A DNA stretch of 26,327 nt from a virus: the IMG/VR virus record IMGVR_UViG_3300028361_000109, positions 1 through 26,327 of that record. One strand, 5' to 3'. Every line of letters starts with the position of its first letter. Position 1 is the first letter of the stretch. Both the position numbers and the translations under genes were made by a program. Positions 1 through 5,007 of the stretch are shown piece after piece. Under the pieces are notes generated by a model. That model searched no databases and was not told the origin of the DNA. It saw nothing but the letters and a program-made list of their open reading frames with translations.

Positions 1-208
1 CTTGGCCTGCCTCGCCCTTGGATTTCCCTACAAGGCATTCGTGTTTCACCGCAGCAACTTCCGCAGACACGCGCGCCATGATTGCAGAAAAGCCCGCCGC
101 GTCCGTAGTTTGGACATGGGACGCGGCGGAAGGGCCACGGCGCGGGGTGCCATCCGCGCCGTGATTCACCGCACGGGAGGGTGCGAGGATTTGTTGCGCC
201 TGTGTCAT
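1..208 (-). CDS. Truncated phage gene, possibly ERF-like recombination protein N-terminus
   Basis: Reading leftward from ATG at 208, the frame stays open for 69 codons and runs off the window edge. The start overlaps the stop of the preceding gene as ATGA (205-208), which indicates translational coupling in the leftward control operon. The N-terminal 40 residues are rich in Ala, Gly, Pro and Ser and look disordered. The next stretch (IMARVSAEVAAVKHE) faintly resembles the start of ERF-type single-strand annealing proteins, a family often encoded beside phage regulators. Too little is present to decide, so the ERF idea is a guess. The gene itself is supported by the open frame and the coupling. 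Confidence 0.5.
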   Translation of the reverse strand, partial: MTQAQQILAPSRAVNHGADGTPRRGPSAASHVQTTDAAGFSAIMARVSAEVAAVKHECLVGKSKGEAGQ

Positions 209-414
209 TCCGTCGCCTCCAACGCGGCCAAGCCGTCTGGCGTTATGGTCCAGTCGTCGTACAGGCCAGCAAACCCGCTAGATGCCCGGCGGATATATCC
301 CATGCGCTCAAGGTAGGCCAACACGTTGCCGTGTTCGGTTATGTCAGCGCCTAGCCGCCATTCACCATCGCTCATACGGGCCAGCGCCGTGCGGCGTTGT
401 GGTGTCATGGTCAT
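205..414 (-). CDS. Small winged-helix-like protein
   Basis: This encodes 69 residues beginning MTMTPQRR. The start at 414 is preferred because it overlaps the upstream HTH gene's stop as ATGA; an in-frame ATG at 429 would add five residues. The order is a helix, then LERMGYIRR, then a turn and a final helix after ITPDGLAALE. This resembles the small winged-helix proteins in phages in which a hydrophobic helix reads out a 'transcript' or 'LxxMGYI' pattern and the protein ends in TPxGxxAL. It probably binds DNA or modulates the neighbouring regulator. Function is inferred only from fold resemblance and position in the control operon. I do not recognise a named family. Confidence 0.6.
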   Translation of the reverse strand: MTMTPQRRTALARMSDGEWRLGADITEHGNVLAYLERMGYIRRASSGFAGLYDDWTITPDGLAALEATE

Positions 415-614
415 TCCGGCCACCCACACGCTGGCACCGCTCCACTGGTTATCTCTGCAATGCGCAGGCGATACACCATGCGCGGCGTGTGCTTTTCATT
501 TAGCCACTGGTGAAGGTGGCTGCGATTAACGGGGATTGTCTCAGCAAGCCACTTCACTTTGCGGCCCTCGCGCTTGATCCAATCCCGTAGAAGTTCTGGT
601 GCGTTTTTTTCCAT
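411..614 (-). CDS. Cro/CI-like helix-turn-helix regulator
   Basis: This 67-residue protein carries an XRE-type helix-turn-helix at about residues 8-55: WIKREGRKVKWLAETI forms the first helices and VNRSHLHQWLNEKHTP the recognition-helix region. It lacks the C-terminal peptidase/dimerisation domain of long CI repressors, so a Cro-like or short-repressor role is likely. It is the first gene of a leftward operon and is transcribed away from the early genes at 729 onward. A 17-bp palindrome lies only 2 nt upstream of its ATG, which suggests autoregulation. No Shine-Dalgarno sequence is visible before the ATG, so the mRNA may be leaderless. Whether it favours lytic or lysogenic growth cannot be told from the sequence. 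Confidence 0.75.
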   Translation of the reverse strand: MEKNAPELLRDWIKREGRKVKWLAETIPVNRSHLHQWLNEKHTPRMVYRLRIAEITSGAVPACGWPE

Positions 615-616
615 GT

Positions 617-633
617 TTTGACGTTACATCAAA
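617..633. promoter_or_regulatory. Operator-like 17-bp palindrome
   Basis: TTTGACGTTACATCAAA is a near-perfect inverted repeat: apart from the central base, only one pair mismatches. It lies 2 nt upstream of the leftward HTH gene's ATG and about 30 bp left of the -35 box of the rightward early promoter. Size, symmetry and position fit the operator of an XRE-type dimer. Only one clear copy is visible. Confidence 0.5.
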
Positions 634-662
634 CTAATCGTACCCGCAAGCAATCTTTTGTG

Positions 663-691
663 TTGCGTTTGCGTTTGGTTGGACGTATGTT
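663..691 (+). promoter_or_regulatory. Sigma70-like rightward early promoter
   Basis: A -35 box TTGCGT (663-668) and -10 box TATGTT (686-691) are separated by exactly 17 bp, in the divergent gap between the leftward HTH gene and the first rightward gene. Transcription would start near 698, about 30 nt before the ATG at 729. It would drive the chain of small genes up to about 3684. Confidence 0.5.
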
Positions 692-728
692 GATTGCACA
701 GCCACAACGGCAAATGAGGGAAGATATA

Positions 729-878
729 ATGACACGCACAGTTTATGCACTTAGCAATGATAAAGCACAGATTTGCCACAAGCGGGCTGTGTTTTACAAC
801 GACCCCGAAACGGCTGGCGACGTTGTGGCAATGTGGAAAGCGCAAGGCTTTCTGGTACGCATCGAAAATGAAACATAA
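729..878 (+). CDS. Small hypothetical protein, first early gene
   Basis: This is a 49-residue protein starting MTRTVYALSN. The ATG at 729 is chosen over an in-frame ATG at 618 because GAGGGA lies at ribosome-binding distance just before it, and because the promoter (663-691) lies downstream of the 618 codon. The protein is compact and mixed alpha/beta by eye, with a hydrophobic end (GFLVRIEN). No family is recognised. As the first gene after the early promoter it is expected to be expressed immediately on infection or induction. Confidence 0.65.
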   Translation: MTRTVYALSNDKAQICHKRAVFYNDPETAGDVVAMWKAQGFLVRIENET

Positions 879-890
879 AGGACCAACACA

Positions 891-1238
891 ATGACAATCA
901 TCAAAACAATCACCGCCCTGACAGTATCAGCCACAATGGCGGGTTGCGCTGCATCGCCGGAAAGCATCGCGCCTGCATATGTCAGCCCCACGGCATACAG
1001 CGGGCAATCATGCGGCCAGCTTAACGCCAGCGCCGCGCAACTCAACGCACGACTGGCAACGGCCACCGGACAACAGGCAAAGCAGGCGAGCAATGACGCT
1101 GCCATGACTGCCGTCGCATTGGTATTGTTCTGGCCCGCCGCATTCTGGATCGGCGGAAACGACCAAGGGCCTGCCATTGCACAGATGCGCGGCGAAGCGC
1201 AGGCGATCCAGTCCGCAGCCGTAGCGCGCGGGTGCTGA
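891..1238 (+). CDS. Putative membrane lipoprotein with one transmembrane segment
   Basis: This 115-residue protein has an N-terminal lipoprotein signal peptide ending in the lipobox MAGC, with the lipidated residue at Cys19. A Gln/Ala-rich helical stretch follows (about 41-70), then a hydrophobic segment AMTAVALVLFWPAAFWIGG (about 71-89), then a second short helix and a C-terminal Cys. AAAGGA precedes the ATG at proper distance. The ASNDAA-hydrophobic-GG layout is familiar from small lipoproteins of proteobacterial phages and prophages of unknown role. Because it is envelope-anchored and early-expressed, superinfection exclusion is a reasonable hypothesis, but nothing in the sequence proves it. 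Confidence 0.8.
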   Translation: MTIIKTITALTVSATMAGCAASPESIAPAYVSPTAYSGQSCGQLNASAAQLNARLATATGQQAKQASNDAAMTAVALVLFWPAAFWIGGNDQGPAIAQMRGEAQAIQSAAVARGC

Positions 1239-1239
1239 T

Positions 1240-1422
1240 GTGACCGCAGCCACCCACCCCGCCGGATACATCACTTGCAGCGAGTGCAGCGGTACCGGAA
1301 ACCCGTCAACGCATTACGACTATGTGCGGGGCAACAACCACACGCAGTTCTGCGCGCGGTGCGATGGCGATGGCCGGGTCTACGTAGGACAACAGGCGGC
1401 ACTGGCCGCAATTTCAGAATAG
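1240..1422 (+). CDS. DnaJ-type zinc-finger small protein
   Basis: This 60-residue protein starts at GTG 1240, one base after the lipoprotein stop. It carries two CxxC knuckles, CSECSGTG (about 13-20) and CARCDGDG (about 38-45), matching the CxxCxGxG pattern of the DnaJ zinc-binding domain. The two knuckles could together bind one zinc. There is no J-domain or substrate-binding domain, so it is not a chaperone by itself and probably mediates a protein or nucleic-acid contact. The GTG start is inferred from spacing because no better codon is in frame. Confidence 0.7.
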   Translation: MTAATHPAGYITCSECSGTGNPSTHYDYVRGNNHTQFCARCDGDGRVYVGQQAALAAISE

Positions 1423-1433
1423 GGAGAGAAGAT

Positions 1434-1619
1434 ATGACAATCAGTTCAAACATGCACCGCGTTACAGGTATGGAAGCAGGATCGAACAACGGGACAACGT
1501 GGCTTAAGATCACAGCAAAGGCCGGTCACTACACTATTTTTATGCCGCTGCACGTTGCCGAAGCAACGGCGCTAGCTTTCAATGTCGCAAATGTTCTCAG
1601 CAAGGAGCCAGCACAATGA
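1434..1619 (+). CDS. Small hypothetical early protein
   Basis: This 61-residue protein starts MTISSNMHRV. The start is fixed by a strong Shine-Dalgarno (AGGGAG) 7-8 nt upstream; an upstream in-frame ATG at 1275 lies inside the previous gene and has no such signal. The protein looks beta-rich at first (TTWLKITAKAGHYTIFMPL) with a C-terminal helix (AEATALAFNVANVL). The family is unknown. Its stop overlaps the next ATG as ATGA, so translation of the membrane peptide that follows is coupled to it. Confidence 0.65.
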   Translation: MTISSNMHRVTGMEAGSNNGTTWLKITAKAGHYTIFMPLHVAEATALAFNVANVLSKEPAQ

Positions 1620-1708
1620 TCCGCAACCTACTCAAAGACGCCGCCGCGCTGATCTGCCTTTGCGTGATTATCTATGGGGCGATGCTTCTGCCGCTGGTGA
1701 TGTCATGA
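1616..1708 (+). CDS. 30-residue single-span membrane peptide
   Basis: This is a very short gene, coupled on both sides by ATGA overlaps (start at 1616, stop at 1708). After MIRNLLKDAA comes a hydrophobic helix (LICLCVIIYGAMLLPLVM) long enough to cross a membrane, with two positive charges in front of it that favour N-in topology. The double overlap and the in-frame hydrophobicity argue against chance. No family is recognised. Given the lipoprotein upstream, a role at the host membrane is plausible, but this is inference. Confidence 0.6.
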   Translation: MIRNLLKDAAALICLCVIIYGAMLLPLVMS

Positions 1709-1944
1709 GCGCGCCGGATACAGGCGGACACGCTTACCCCATGCCTGCGAAAGAGGGATACCACCAGCAAGAATACGGCATGTCCATGCGGGATTATTTC
1801 GCGGGGCAGGCAATCGGCCAGATAATCCAAACGTGCCTTCGTGACACACGTATCGACGGCGAATCAGCACCAGAAGCGTTTGCGCGCAAGGCATATGAAA
1901 TTGCCGACGCCATGCTTGCCGCACGCAAAAGCGGTGCCCCATGA
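1705..1944 (+). CDS. Hypothetical phage protein with MRDYFAGQA motif
   Basis: This 79-residue protein uses the ATG at 1705 that overlaps the previous stop; an in-frame upstream ATG at 1582 would lie inside two genes. The centre (GMSMRDYFAGQAIGQII) followed by a C-terminal helix with AYEIADAMLAARK is a pattern I recognise from widespread short hypothetical proteins of proteobacterial phages. The function of that group is not known to me. The next gene overlaps its stop by 4 nt. Confidence 0.7.
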   Translation: MSAPDTGGHAYPMPAKEGYHQQEYGMSMRDYFAGQAIGQIIQTCLRDTRIDGESAPEAFARKAYEIADAMLAARKSGAP

Positions 1945-2117
1945 TCCGCGCAATCTGGCGTATCCTACGCCGCCCGCAGCCACCCCGCCGCGCACTGCCG
2001 ACAAGCGATGATCTGCTGTCCGAAGCGTATCTGGAAAAGCTGGCACGCGCCGCCCGCGATGGGTGCTGCAATGGCAACTGCAATCAAGGGCGCGACTGCC
2101 CGAGGAGACGACGATGA
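1941..2117 (+). CDS. Cys-rich small protein with CNQGRDCP motif
   Basis: This 58-residue basic protein starts at ATG 1941 (ATGA overlap). The N-terminus is Arg/Pro-rich (RRPQPPRR), a helix follows (DDLLSEAYLEKLARAAR), and the end has four cysteines in GCCNGNCNQGRDCPRR. The CxxxCxQGRxCP tail recurs in many proteobacterial phage mini-proteins and probably binds a metal, but no biochemical role is known to me. It sits in the same coupled chain as its neighbours. Confidence 0.65.
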   Translation: MIRAIWRILRRPQPPRRALPTSDDLLSEAYLEKLARAARDGCCNGNCNQGRDCPRRRR

Positions 2118-2332
2118 ACCACCAAATTGACGGAAACGCCATCGCTGCCGATGCGCACTATGACCAGCCAGACCCCATGGGCCATGAGGGCGGCGAGACG
2201 TGCAACCGCGTCCACGAGCCAGATGAAGATGCGCCGCGCGGATACAGGCCCAAGCAGTGCAGTGGCGTGATGTATTTGGACTGCACATATGGCGACCACT
2301 ATTGCGACACCTGCGGCGAGATTGGAGACTGA
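2114..2332 (+). CDS. Acidic Cys-rich hypothetical protein
   Basis: This 72-residue protein starts MNHQIDGNAI. The ATG at 2114 overlaps the previous stop and has GAGGAG at ribosome-binding distance, which favours it over the in-frame ATG at 2063. The first half is acidic with His and Asp. The second half carries cysteines in QCSG, DCTYGDHYCDTCG, consistent with one zinc site. No named family is recognised. Confidence 0.65.
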   Translation: MNHQIDGNAIAADAHYDQPDPMGHEGGETCNRVHEPDEDAPRGYRPKQCSGVMYLDCTYGDHYCDTCGEIGD

Positions 2333-2333
2333 T

Positions 2334-2582
2334 ATGACACCGGAACAGATTGAACAGATGGACCCCGAAACACATGCTGACGGGTTCACGCCATTTTGGG
2401 GCTATGTTGTCTTATGGGAAAAATACAAAGACATGGCCGCGCACATCATCGCCCTAGAGGCGCGCGTGAAGGCTGCGGATGTGTTGGCATGTGAGGTGCA
2501 AATCCGCATCGAAGCCCATGAGGAATCCGCGCTCTTGCGCCCATATCTAGCCTACCGCGCCACAAAAGGAGAAGCCCCATGA
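2334..2582 (+). CDS. Small helical hypothetical protein
   Basis: This 82-residue protein starts MTPEQIEQMD at ATG 2334, right after the previous stop, with GGAG about 9 nt upstream. It contains an aromatic stretch (FTPFWGYVVLWEKYKDM) and then a long helix likely to form a coiled coil (IIALEARVKAADVLACEVQIRIE). The function is unknown. Its stop overlaps the next start as ATGA. Confidence 0.65.
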   Translation: MTPEQIEQMDPETHADGFTPFWGYVVLWEKYKDMAAHIIALEARVKAADVLACEVQIRIEAHEESALLRPYLAYRATKGEAP

Positions 2583-2974
2583 CTGACACCAGCACAGATG
2601 CGGTGGATGCCGCATGGGAGGAATATGAAGTCAGCGCAAAGCCATGCTGGAATGATGGCGAAACGGAATTTTACAGCATCGAGAGCATGATGGATGAGGC
2701 ACACAATCTCTACACCATCGCAAAGGCCCTCGCTGCTGAACGTGACGACCTGCGCGCCGCCCTCGCCACTGCACAGGCGCAGGTACAGACGGCGTGGGAT
2801 GCTCTGGATGAGTGCTGCGAAGAAATTGACGCATATATTCAGCATGAATATCCGCTCGATCATACAGTGCAAGAGCGTTGCAGGCAGCGTGACTACGCCG
2901 CCAATCCAGCGCGCATTGCCCTCGCCATGATCCAACCCACAGAACCACGCACCGATGCGGCAAAGGAGGAATAG
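2579..2974 (+). CDS. Acidic coiled-coil hypothetical protein
   Basis: This 131-residue, strongly acidic protein is the largest of the early string. Residues about 40-85 (EAHNLYTIAKALAAERDDLR, then TAQAQVQTAWDALDECCEE) form a heptad-like coiled coil. GGAG precedes the ATG, and the start overlaps the previous stop. The acidity and coiled coil would suit a partner-binding or DNA-mimic protein, but I see no specific family signature. Confidence 0.7.
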   Translation: MTDTSTDAVDAAWEEYEVSAKPCWNDGETEFYSIESMMDEAHNLYTIAKALAAERDDLRAALATAQAQVQTAWDALDECCEEIDAYIQHEYPLDHTVQERCRQRDYAANPARIALAMIQPTEPRTDAAKEE

Positions 2975-2978
2975 AACG

Positions 2979-3215
2979 ATGGTAGATAATGCTACAACTA
3001 TAAAGCGGCGGATTGAGGCCTGTGTGATACAGGCGCGCGCGAACGCTAAAAAATCCGGCGGCGATAATGCGACGGCAGCGACAGACCTGATGTGTGCGTT
3101 TGTGCTGCTTTCGCGCGAATCTGGTGCCGACCCCGAAAGGGTCAAGGACGCAATGTGGGATGATGTCAAAGCCTGCGTTGCTGATTTTTGGCCCAACAAG
3201 GATCTTGTCCAATGA
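2979..3215 (+). CDS. Small helical hypothetical protein
   Basis: This 78-residue protein starts MVDNATTIKR. The ATG at 2979 has an excellent Shine-Dalgarno (AAGGAGG) and is preferred over in-frame ATG 2955, which lies inside the preceding gene. It is predicted mostly helical by eye, with a positively charged N-terminal half (IKRRIEACVIQARANAKK) and an acidic C-terminal half. The function is unknown. The start of the next gene overlaps its stop. Confidence 0.65.
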   Translation: MVDNATTIKRRIEACVIQARANAKKSGGDNATAATDLMCAFVLLSRESGADPERVKDAMWDDVKACVADFWPNKDLVQ

Positions 3216-3499
3216 CCCCCGCACAGACAGACGTGGAGCGGGTGGCGCGGGCGATCTGCAAAAGACACATGCGGTCATTCAGCGGTGATGGGCACCCCTT
3301 TGACAGCCTCTCCAACCGAGCGCGCAAAGGATATTTTTCAAGCGCGGGCGCTGCGATTTGCGCGATGCAGCCCATCTTTGCCTATGCGCTCGACGCCCGC
3401 GCCGATGAAATTCAGCGCGACCACCTGCCAGTGTCTGCTGTGAACGAATTGCGCGACGCGGCAAAGTCTATCCGCGCTATTGGCATGGGGGTGAAGTGA
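3212..3499 (+). CDS. Hypothetical phage protein (VARAIxxxH type)
   Basis: This 95-residue protein starts at ATG 3212, overlapping the previous stop. It opens with the pattern VERVARAICKRHM, then a short loop with FDSLSNRARKGYFSSAGAAICAM. This resembles a common small phage protein group in which a conserved VARAI helix is followed by a helix ending in AAxxAI. No function is known to me for that group. The last helix (AVNELRDAAKSIRAIG) is amphipathic. Confidence 0.65.
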   Translation: MTPAQTDVERVARAICKRHMRSFSGDGHPFDSLSNRARKGYFSSAGAAICAMQPIFAYALDARADEIQRDHLPVSAVNELRDAAKSIRAIGMGVK

Positions 3500-3684
3500 T
3501 GGGGGCGGAAAATGAAAATACACTTGCAGCCGCAAAGCACATTGTCGGTGATCGTGATAATCACGGACAAAGCAAAAACGAATCGTGGAACTTATACCGC
3601 CCCAAAACGCCAAAAAAGCCCGCGCAACCAATGAAGGCGCGCGGGCAAGTTGGTTTGGTTATCCGTACAGGCAATGCAAGATAA
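3499..3684 (+). CDS. Doubtful small basic protein at end of early string
   Basis: This is a 61-residue frame starting at ATG 3499, overlapping the previous stop as TGATG. The sequence is polar and basic (YRPKTPKKPAQPMK) and looks disordered. A strong hairpin with an A-run (3612-3646) lies inside its second half and reads as a terminator for leftward transcription, so the frame may be partly accidental. It is kept because coupling and direction match the upstream genes. Confidence 0.35.
   Translation: MGAENENTLAAAKHIVGDRDNHGQSKNESWNLYRPKTPKKPAQPMKARGQVGLVIRTGNAR
3618..3646 (-). terminator. Rho-independent terminator for leftward transcription
   Basis: GCCCGCGC (3618-3625) pairs with GCGCGGGC (3639-3646) around a 13-nt loop. 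On the minus strand the stem is followed at once by TTTTTT (complement of the A-run at 3612-3617). It would end leftward transcripts coming through the gene at 3778-3984 and protect the rightward early operon from opposing transcription. The plus-strand side lacks a U-run, so it is directional. Confidence 0.65.
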
Positions 3685-3777
3685 AACCGAATAGTGAACA
3701 GAGCCTTTCTTTAGTTTAGGAATATGCGGCTGGTCCCCGCCGCCGGTATTGTGAACCGTCAAGTATTGCTTGTCAGT

Positions 3778-3984
3778 TCAAATATCATTGCCCTTCTCGC
3801 AGCGCACGGATGCAAACAGCACCACCGCCCCCAGATCGCCCGCCACGCTCACCAGAACGTCACGCACAGGCGCAAGCATTTCACGGCAGGCTTGGGGCGC
3901 ATGATACGGCCCGCGCACGTCACGGCGGCACTCAGCGTCTGTGGCGCTGGTCTGGATACATAGCGTTGCGATGAGGAGCCACAT
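3778..3984 (-). CDS. Small secreted Cys-containing protein
   Basis: This 68-residue protein has a short hydrophobic N-terminus (MWLLIATLCI) like a signal peptide. The rest carries three further cysteines in TDAECRR, PQACREM and SVRCEKG. AAGG lies about 9 nt before the ATG. Short exported proteins with this Cys spacing occur near lysis genes in alphaproteobacterial phages; I know no function. It ends about 130 nt before the leftward terminator at 3618-3646. It sits between two divergent units, so it may have its own promoter in the 3985-4101 gap. Confidence 0.6.
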   Translation of the reverse strand: MWLLIATLCIQTSATDAECRRDVRGPYHAPQACREMLAPVRDVLVSVAGDLGAVVLFASVRCEKGNDI

Positions 3985-4027
3985 GGAACTACCTTACAAA
4001 ATAATTGCGGAAATGCAAAACAAGGGG

Positions 4028-4057
4028 TTGCACGGTTAGGGCTTTATGCCCTATAAG
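4028..4057 (+). promoter_or_regulatory. Rightward promoter with embedded operator palindrome
   Basis: TTGCAC (4028-4033) and TATAAG (4052-4057) are spaced by 18 bp and read toward the small genes at 4102-4433. The spacer and the first bases of the -10 box form a perfect-armed palindrome, TAGGGC-TTTAT-GCCCTA (4037-4053). A protein bound there would block RNA polymerase, so this is a candidate repressor site, possibly for the HTH protein encoded just downstream. Confidence 0.55.
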
Positions 4058-4101
4058 TAATGCATAGGGGCAATGAAGCCCACCAGATAAGGGAAAACGA
4101 A

Positions 4102-4251
4102 ATGAACGTATTAGAAATCAATGACATCGCAGGCCGTTTCGACATCAGCATGGACGAGGCCGAGCGCATCGCCGCAACTGTAGATACCGAAGCCGAATTT
4201 GTTAACGTTTGGGAAAATAACGATTGGTGGACAGACGAGAAAAACTCTTGA
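4102..4251 (+). CDS. Small hypothetical protein coupled to HTH gene
   Basis: This 49-residue acidic protein starts MNVLEINDIA. The ATG at 4102 has AAGGG about 8 nt upstream and follows the promoter at 4028-4057; the in-frame ATG at 4060 would sit at the transcription start. The body looks like a small helical domain (DIAGRFDISMDEAERIAATV). The stop overlaps the TTG start of the HTH gene as TTGA, so the two are co-translated. It may act with that regulator, for example as a modulator. Confidence 0.6.
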   Translation: MNVLEINDIAGRFDISMDEAERIAATVDTEAEFVNVWENNDWWTDEKNS

Positions 4252-4433
4252 CACCCGAGCAATTCAAAGAGGCCCGCAACACGCTGGGCCTCTCCGCTGC
4301 CGCCCTTGCTGAAATCTGGAGCATGGGCGCAAATGGCGGGCGCACCATCCGGCGATGGGAAAGCGGTCAGGTTCCAGTGAATCCAATCGCCGCTTACTGC
4401 ATTGCAATGATGGTCACTGCGGCCCCACGATAA
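4248..4433 (+). CDS. Helix-turn-helix regulator (MTPxQFxxAR type)
   Basis: This 61-residue protein reads MTPEQFKEARNTLGLSAAAL, then a turn, then RTIRRWESGQVPVNP. This is the compact XRE-like layout in which RTIRRWE forms the recognition helix. The likely start is TTG at 4248, coupled to the previous stop; a second TTG lies at 4224. This small-HTH type is common in alphaproteobacterial phages. It probably represses its own promoter through the palindrome at 4037-4053 (inference). Its 3' end overlaps the 3' end of the o-spanin gene on the other strand by 20 nt. Confidence 0.75.
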   Translation: MTPEQFKEARNTLGLSAAALAEIWSMGANGGRTIRRWESGQVPVNPIAAYCIAMMVTAAPR

Positions 4434-4647
4434 TCGCCAGCGCCTCGATCTGCTCGTTGGCCTGCCGCAATCCCGCTAGATGCTCGGTCGCCAGTACCGC
4501 CAGATCACGGTATGTCCGCGCCTGCCGCTCACTCACCGGCACAGGGCGCAGCAATTCCGGCGGCACGTCAGGACGCACGGCGACATACTCAATAGTCGAG
4601 CCGCAAGCCGTCAAGAATAGCGCGCAGATTATCAGGCAATAACGCAT
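4414..4647 (-). CDS. Rz1-like outer-membrane spanin lipoprotein
   Basis: This 77-residue lipoprotein has the signal peptide MRYCLIICALFLTAC, with lipobox LTAC and the lipidated Cys15. The mature part is Pro-rich near the front (VRPDVPPELLRPVPV) and then helical, as in Rz1 o-spanins. It starts at 4647, with GGGGAG upstream, inside the end of the i-spanin gene in another frame (59 nt overlap), which is the typical Rz/Rz1 nesting. With the i-spanin it would fuse inner and outer membranes in the last step of lysis. An ATG at 4662 would add five residues and spoil the signal peptide. Confidence 0.8.
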   Translation of the reverse strand: MRYCLIICALFLTACGSTIEYVAVRPDVPPELLRPVPVSERQARTYRDLAVLATEHLAGLRQANEQIEALAIIVGPQ

Positions 4648-4912
4648 CGCTGCACTCCCCAAATTCGCCCGTCAGGATAGCCTCAACATCGGCGCGGGCC
4701 GCCGCCGCAATGCTGGCTTGTCTGTCTGCCGATGCCTTCGCCACGTCGCGGGCAATGGCGTTCTGTGTCGCAGTCATTGTCAGGGCCACATTGGAGCGCG
4801 TGAGACTGGCGTTTTCAGCATGTAGGCTACCCATTCGCCCCGATTGCCACCACAGCCCGCCTAGAGCCGCACACAGCGCCACCAGCGCCGCGATGAGGGC
4901 ATAGCGGGTCAC
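4589..4912 (-). CDS. Rz-like inner-membrane spanin
   Basis: This 107-residue protein has an N-terminal signal anchor (YALIAALVALCAALGGLWW) and then a long alpha-helical periplasmic segment (GSLHAENASLTRSNVALTM and ATQNAIARDVAKASADRQ) with coiled-coil character. That is the standard i-spanin layout. The chosen start is GTG 4912, which overlaps the stop of the upstream 32-residue membrane gene as GTGA; an ATG at 4960 lies inside that gene. It partners the nested o-spanin at 4414-4647. Confidence 0.75.
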   Translation of the reverse strand: MTRYALIAALVALCAALGGLWWQSGRMGSLHAENASLTRSNVALTMTATQNAIARDVAKASADRQASIAAAARADVEAILTGEFGECSDALLPDNLRAILDGLRLDY

Positions 4913-5007
4913 GTCAGCCACCAGACAATGCCAGCAACCACAGCCACCAGCAGGGCGCACCAGAACGCGGACACGATCACGCCAAACGTCCGGTCACTGA
5001 TCCTCAT
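4909..5007 (-). CDS. 32-residue membrane protein in lysis cassette
   Basis: This is a mini-gene filling the gap between endolysin and i-spanin. ATG 5007 overlaps the endolysin stop as ATGA, and its own stop overlaps the i-spanin GTG as GTGA. The peptide starts MRISDRTFGVIVSAFW and continues as one hydrophobic helix (CALLVAVVAGIVWW). The charged N-terminus suggests N-in topology. Position and topology would suit an accessory holin, antiholin or pinholin-like peptide. It could also be a conserved small membrane protein without a lysis role. Confidence 0.65.
   Translation of the reverse strand: MRISDRTFGVIVSAFWCALLVAVVAGIVWWLT

Noticed and set aside
2552-3268. 238-codon minus-strand frame, and a 215-codon frame beside it
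   Set aside because: Both cover well-supported plus-strand genes with good ribosome-binding sites and overlaps; the protein sequences look random and Arg/Cys-rich.
3983-4039. 18-codon plus-strand frame with a good Shine-Dalgarno (GAGGAG)
   Set aside because: The ribosome-binding match is striking, but the frame is tiny, overlaps the start of the leftward gene at 3984, and lies upstream of the promoter at 4028. A leader-peptide role cannot be excluded.
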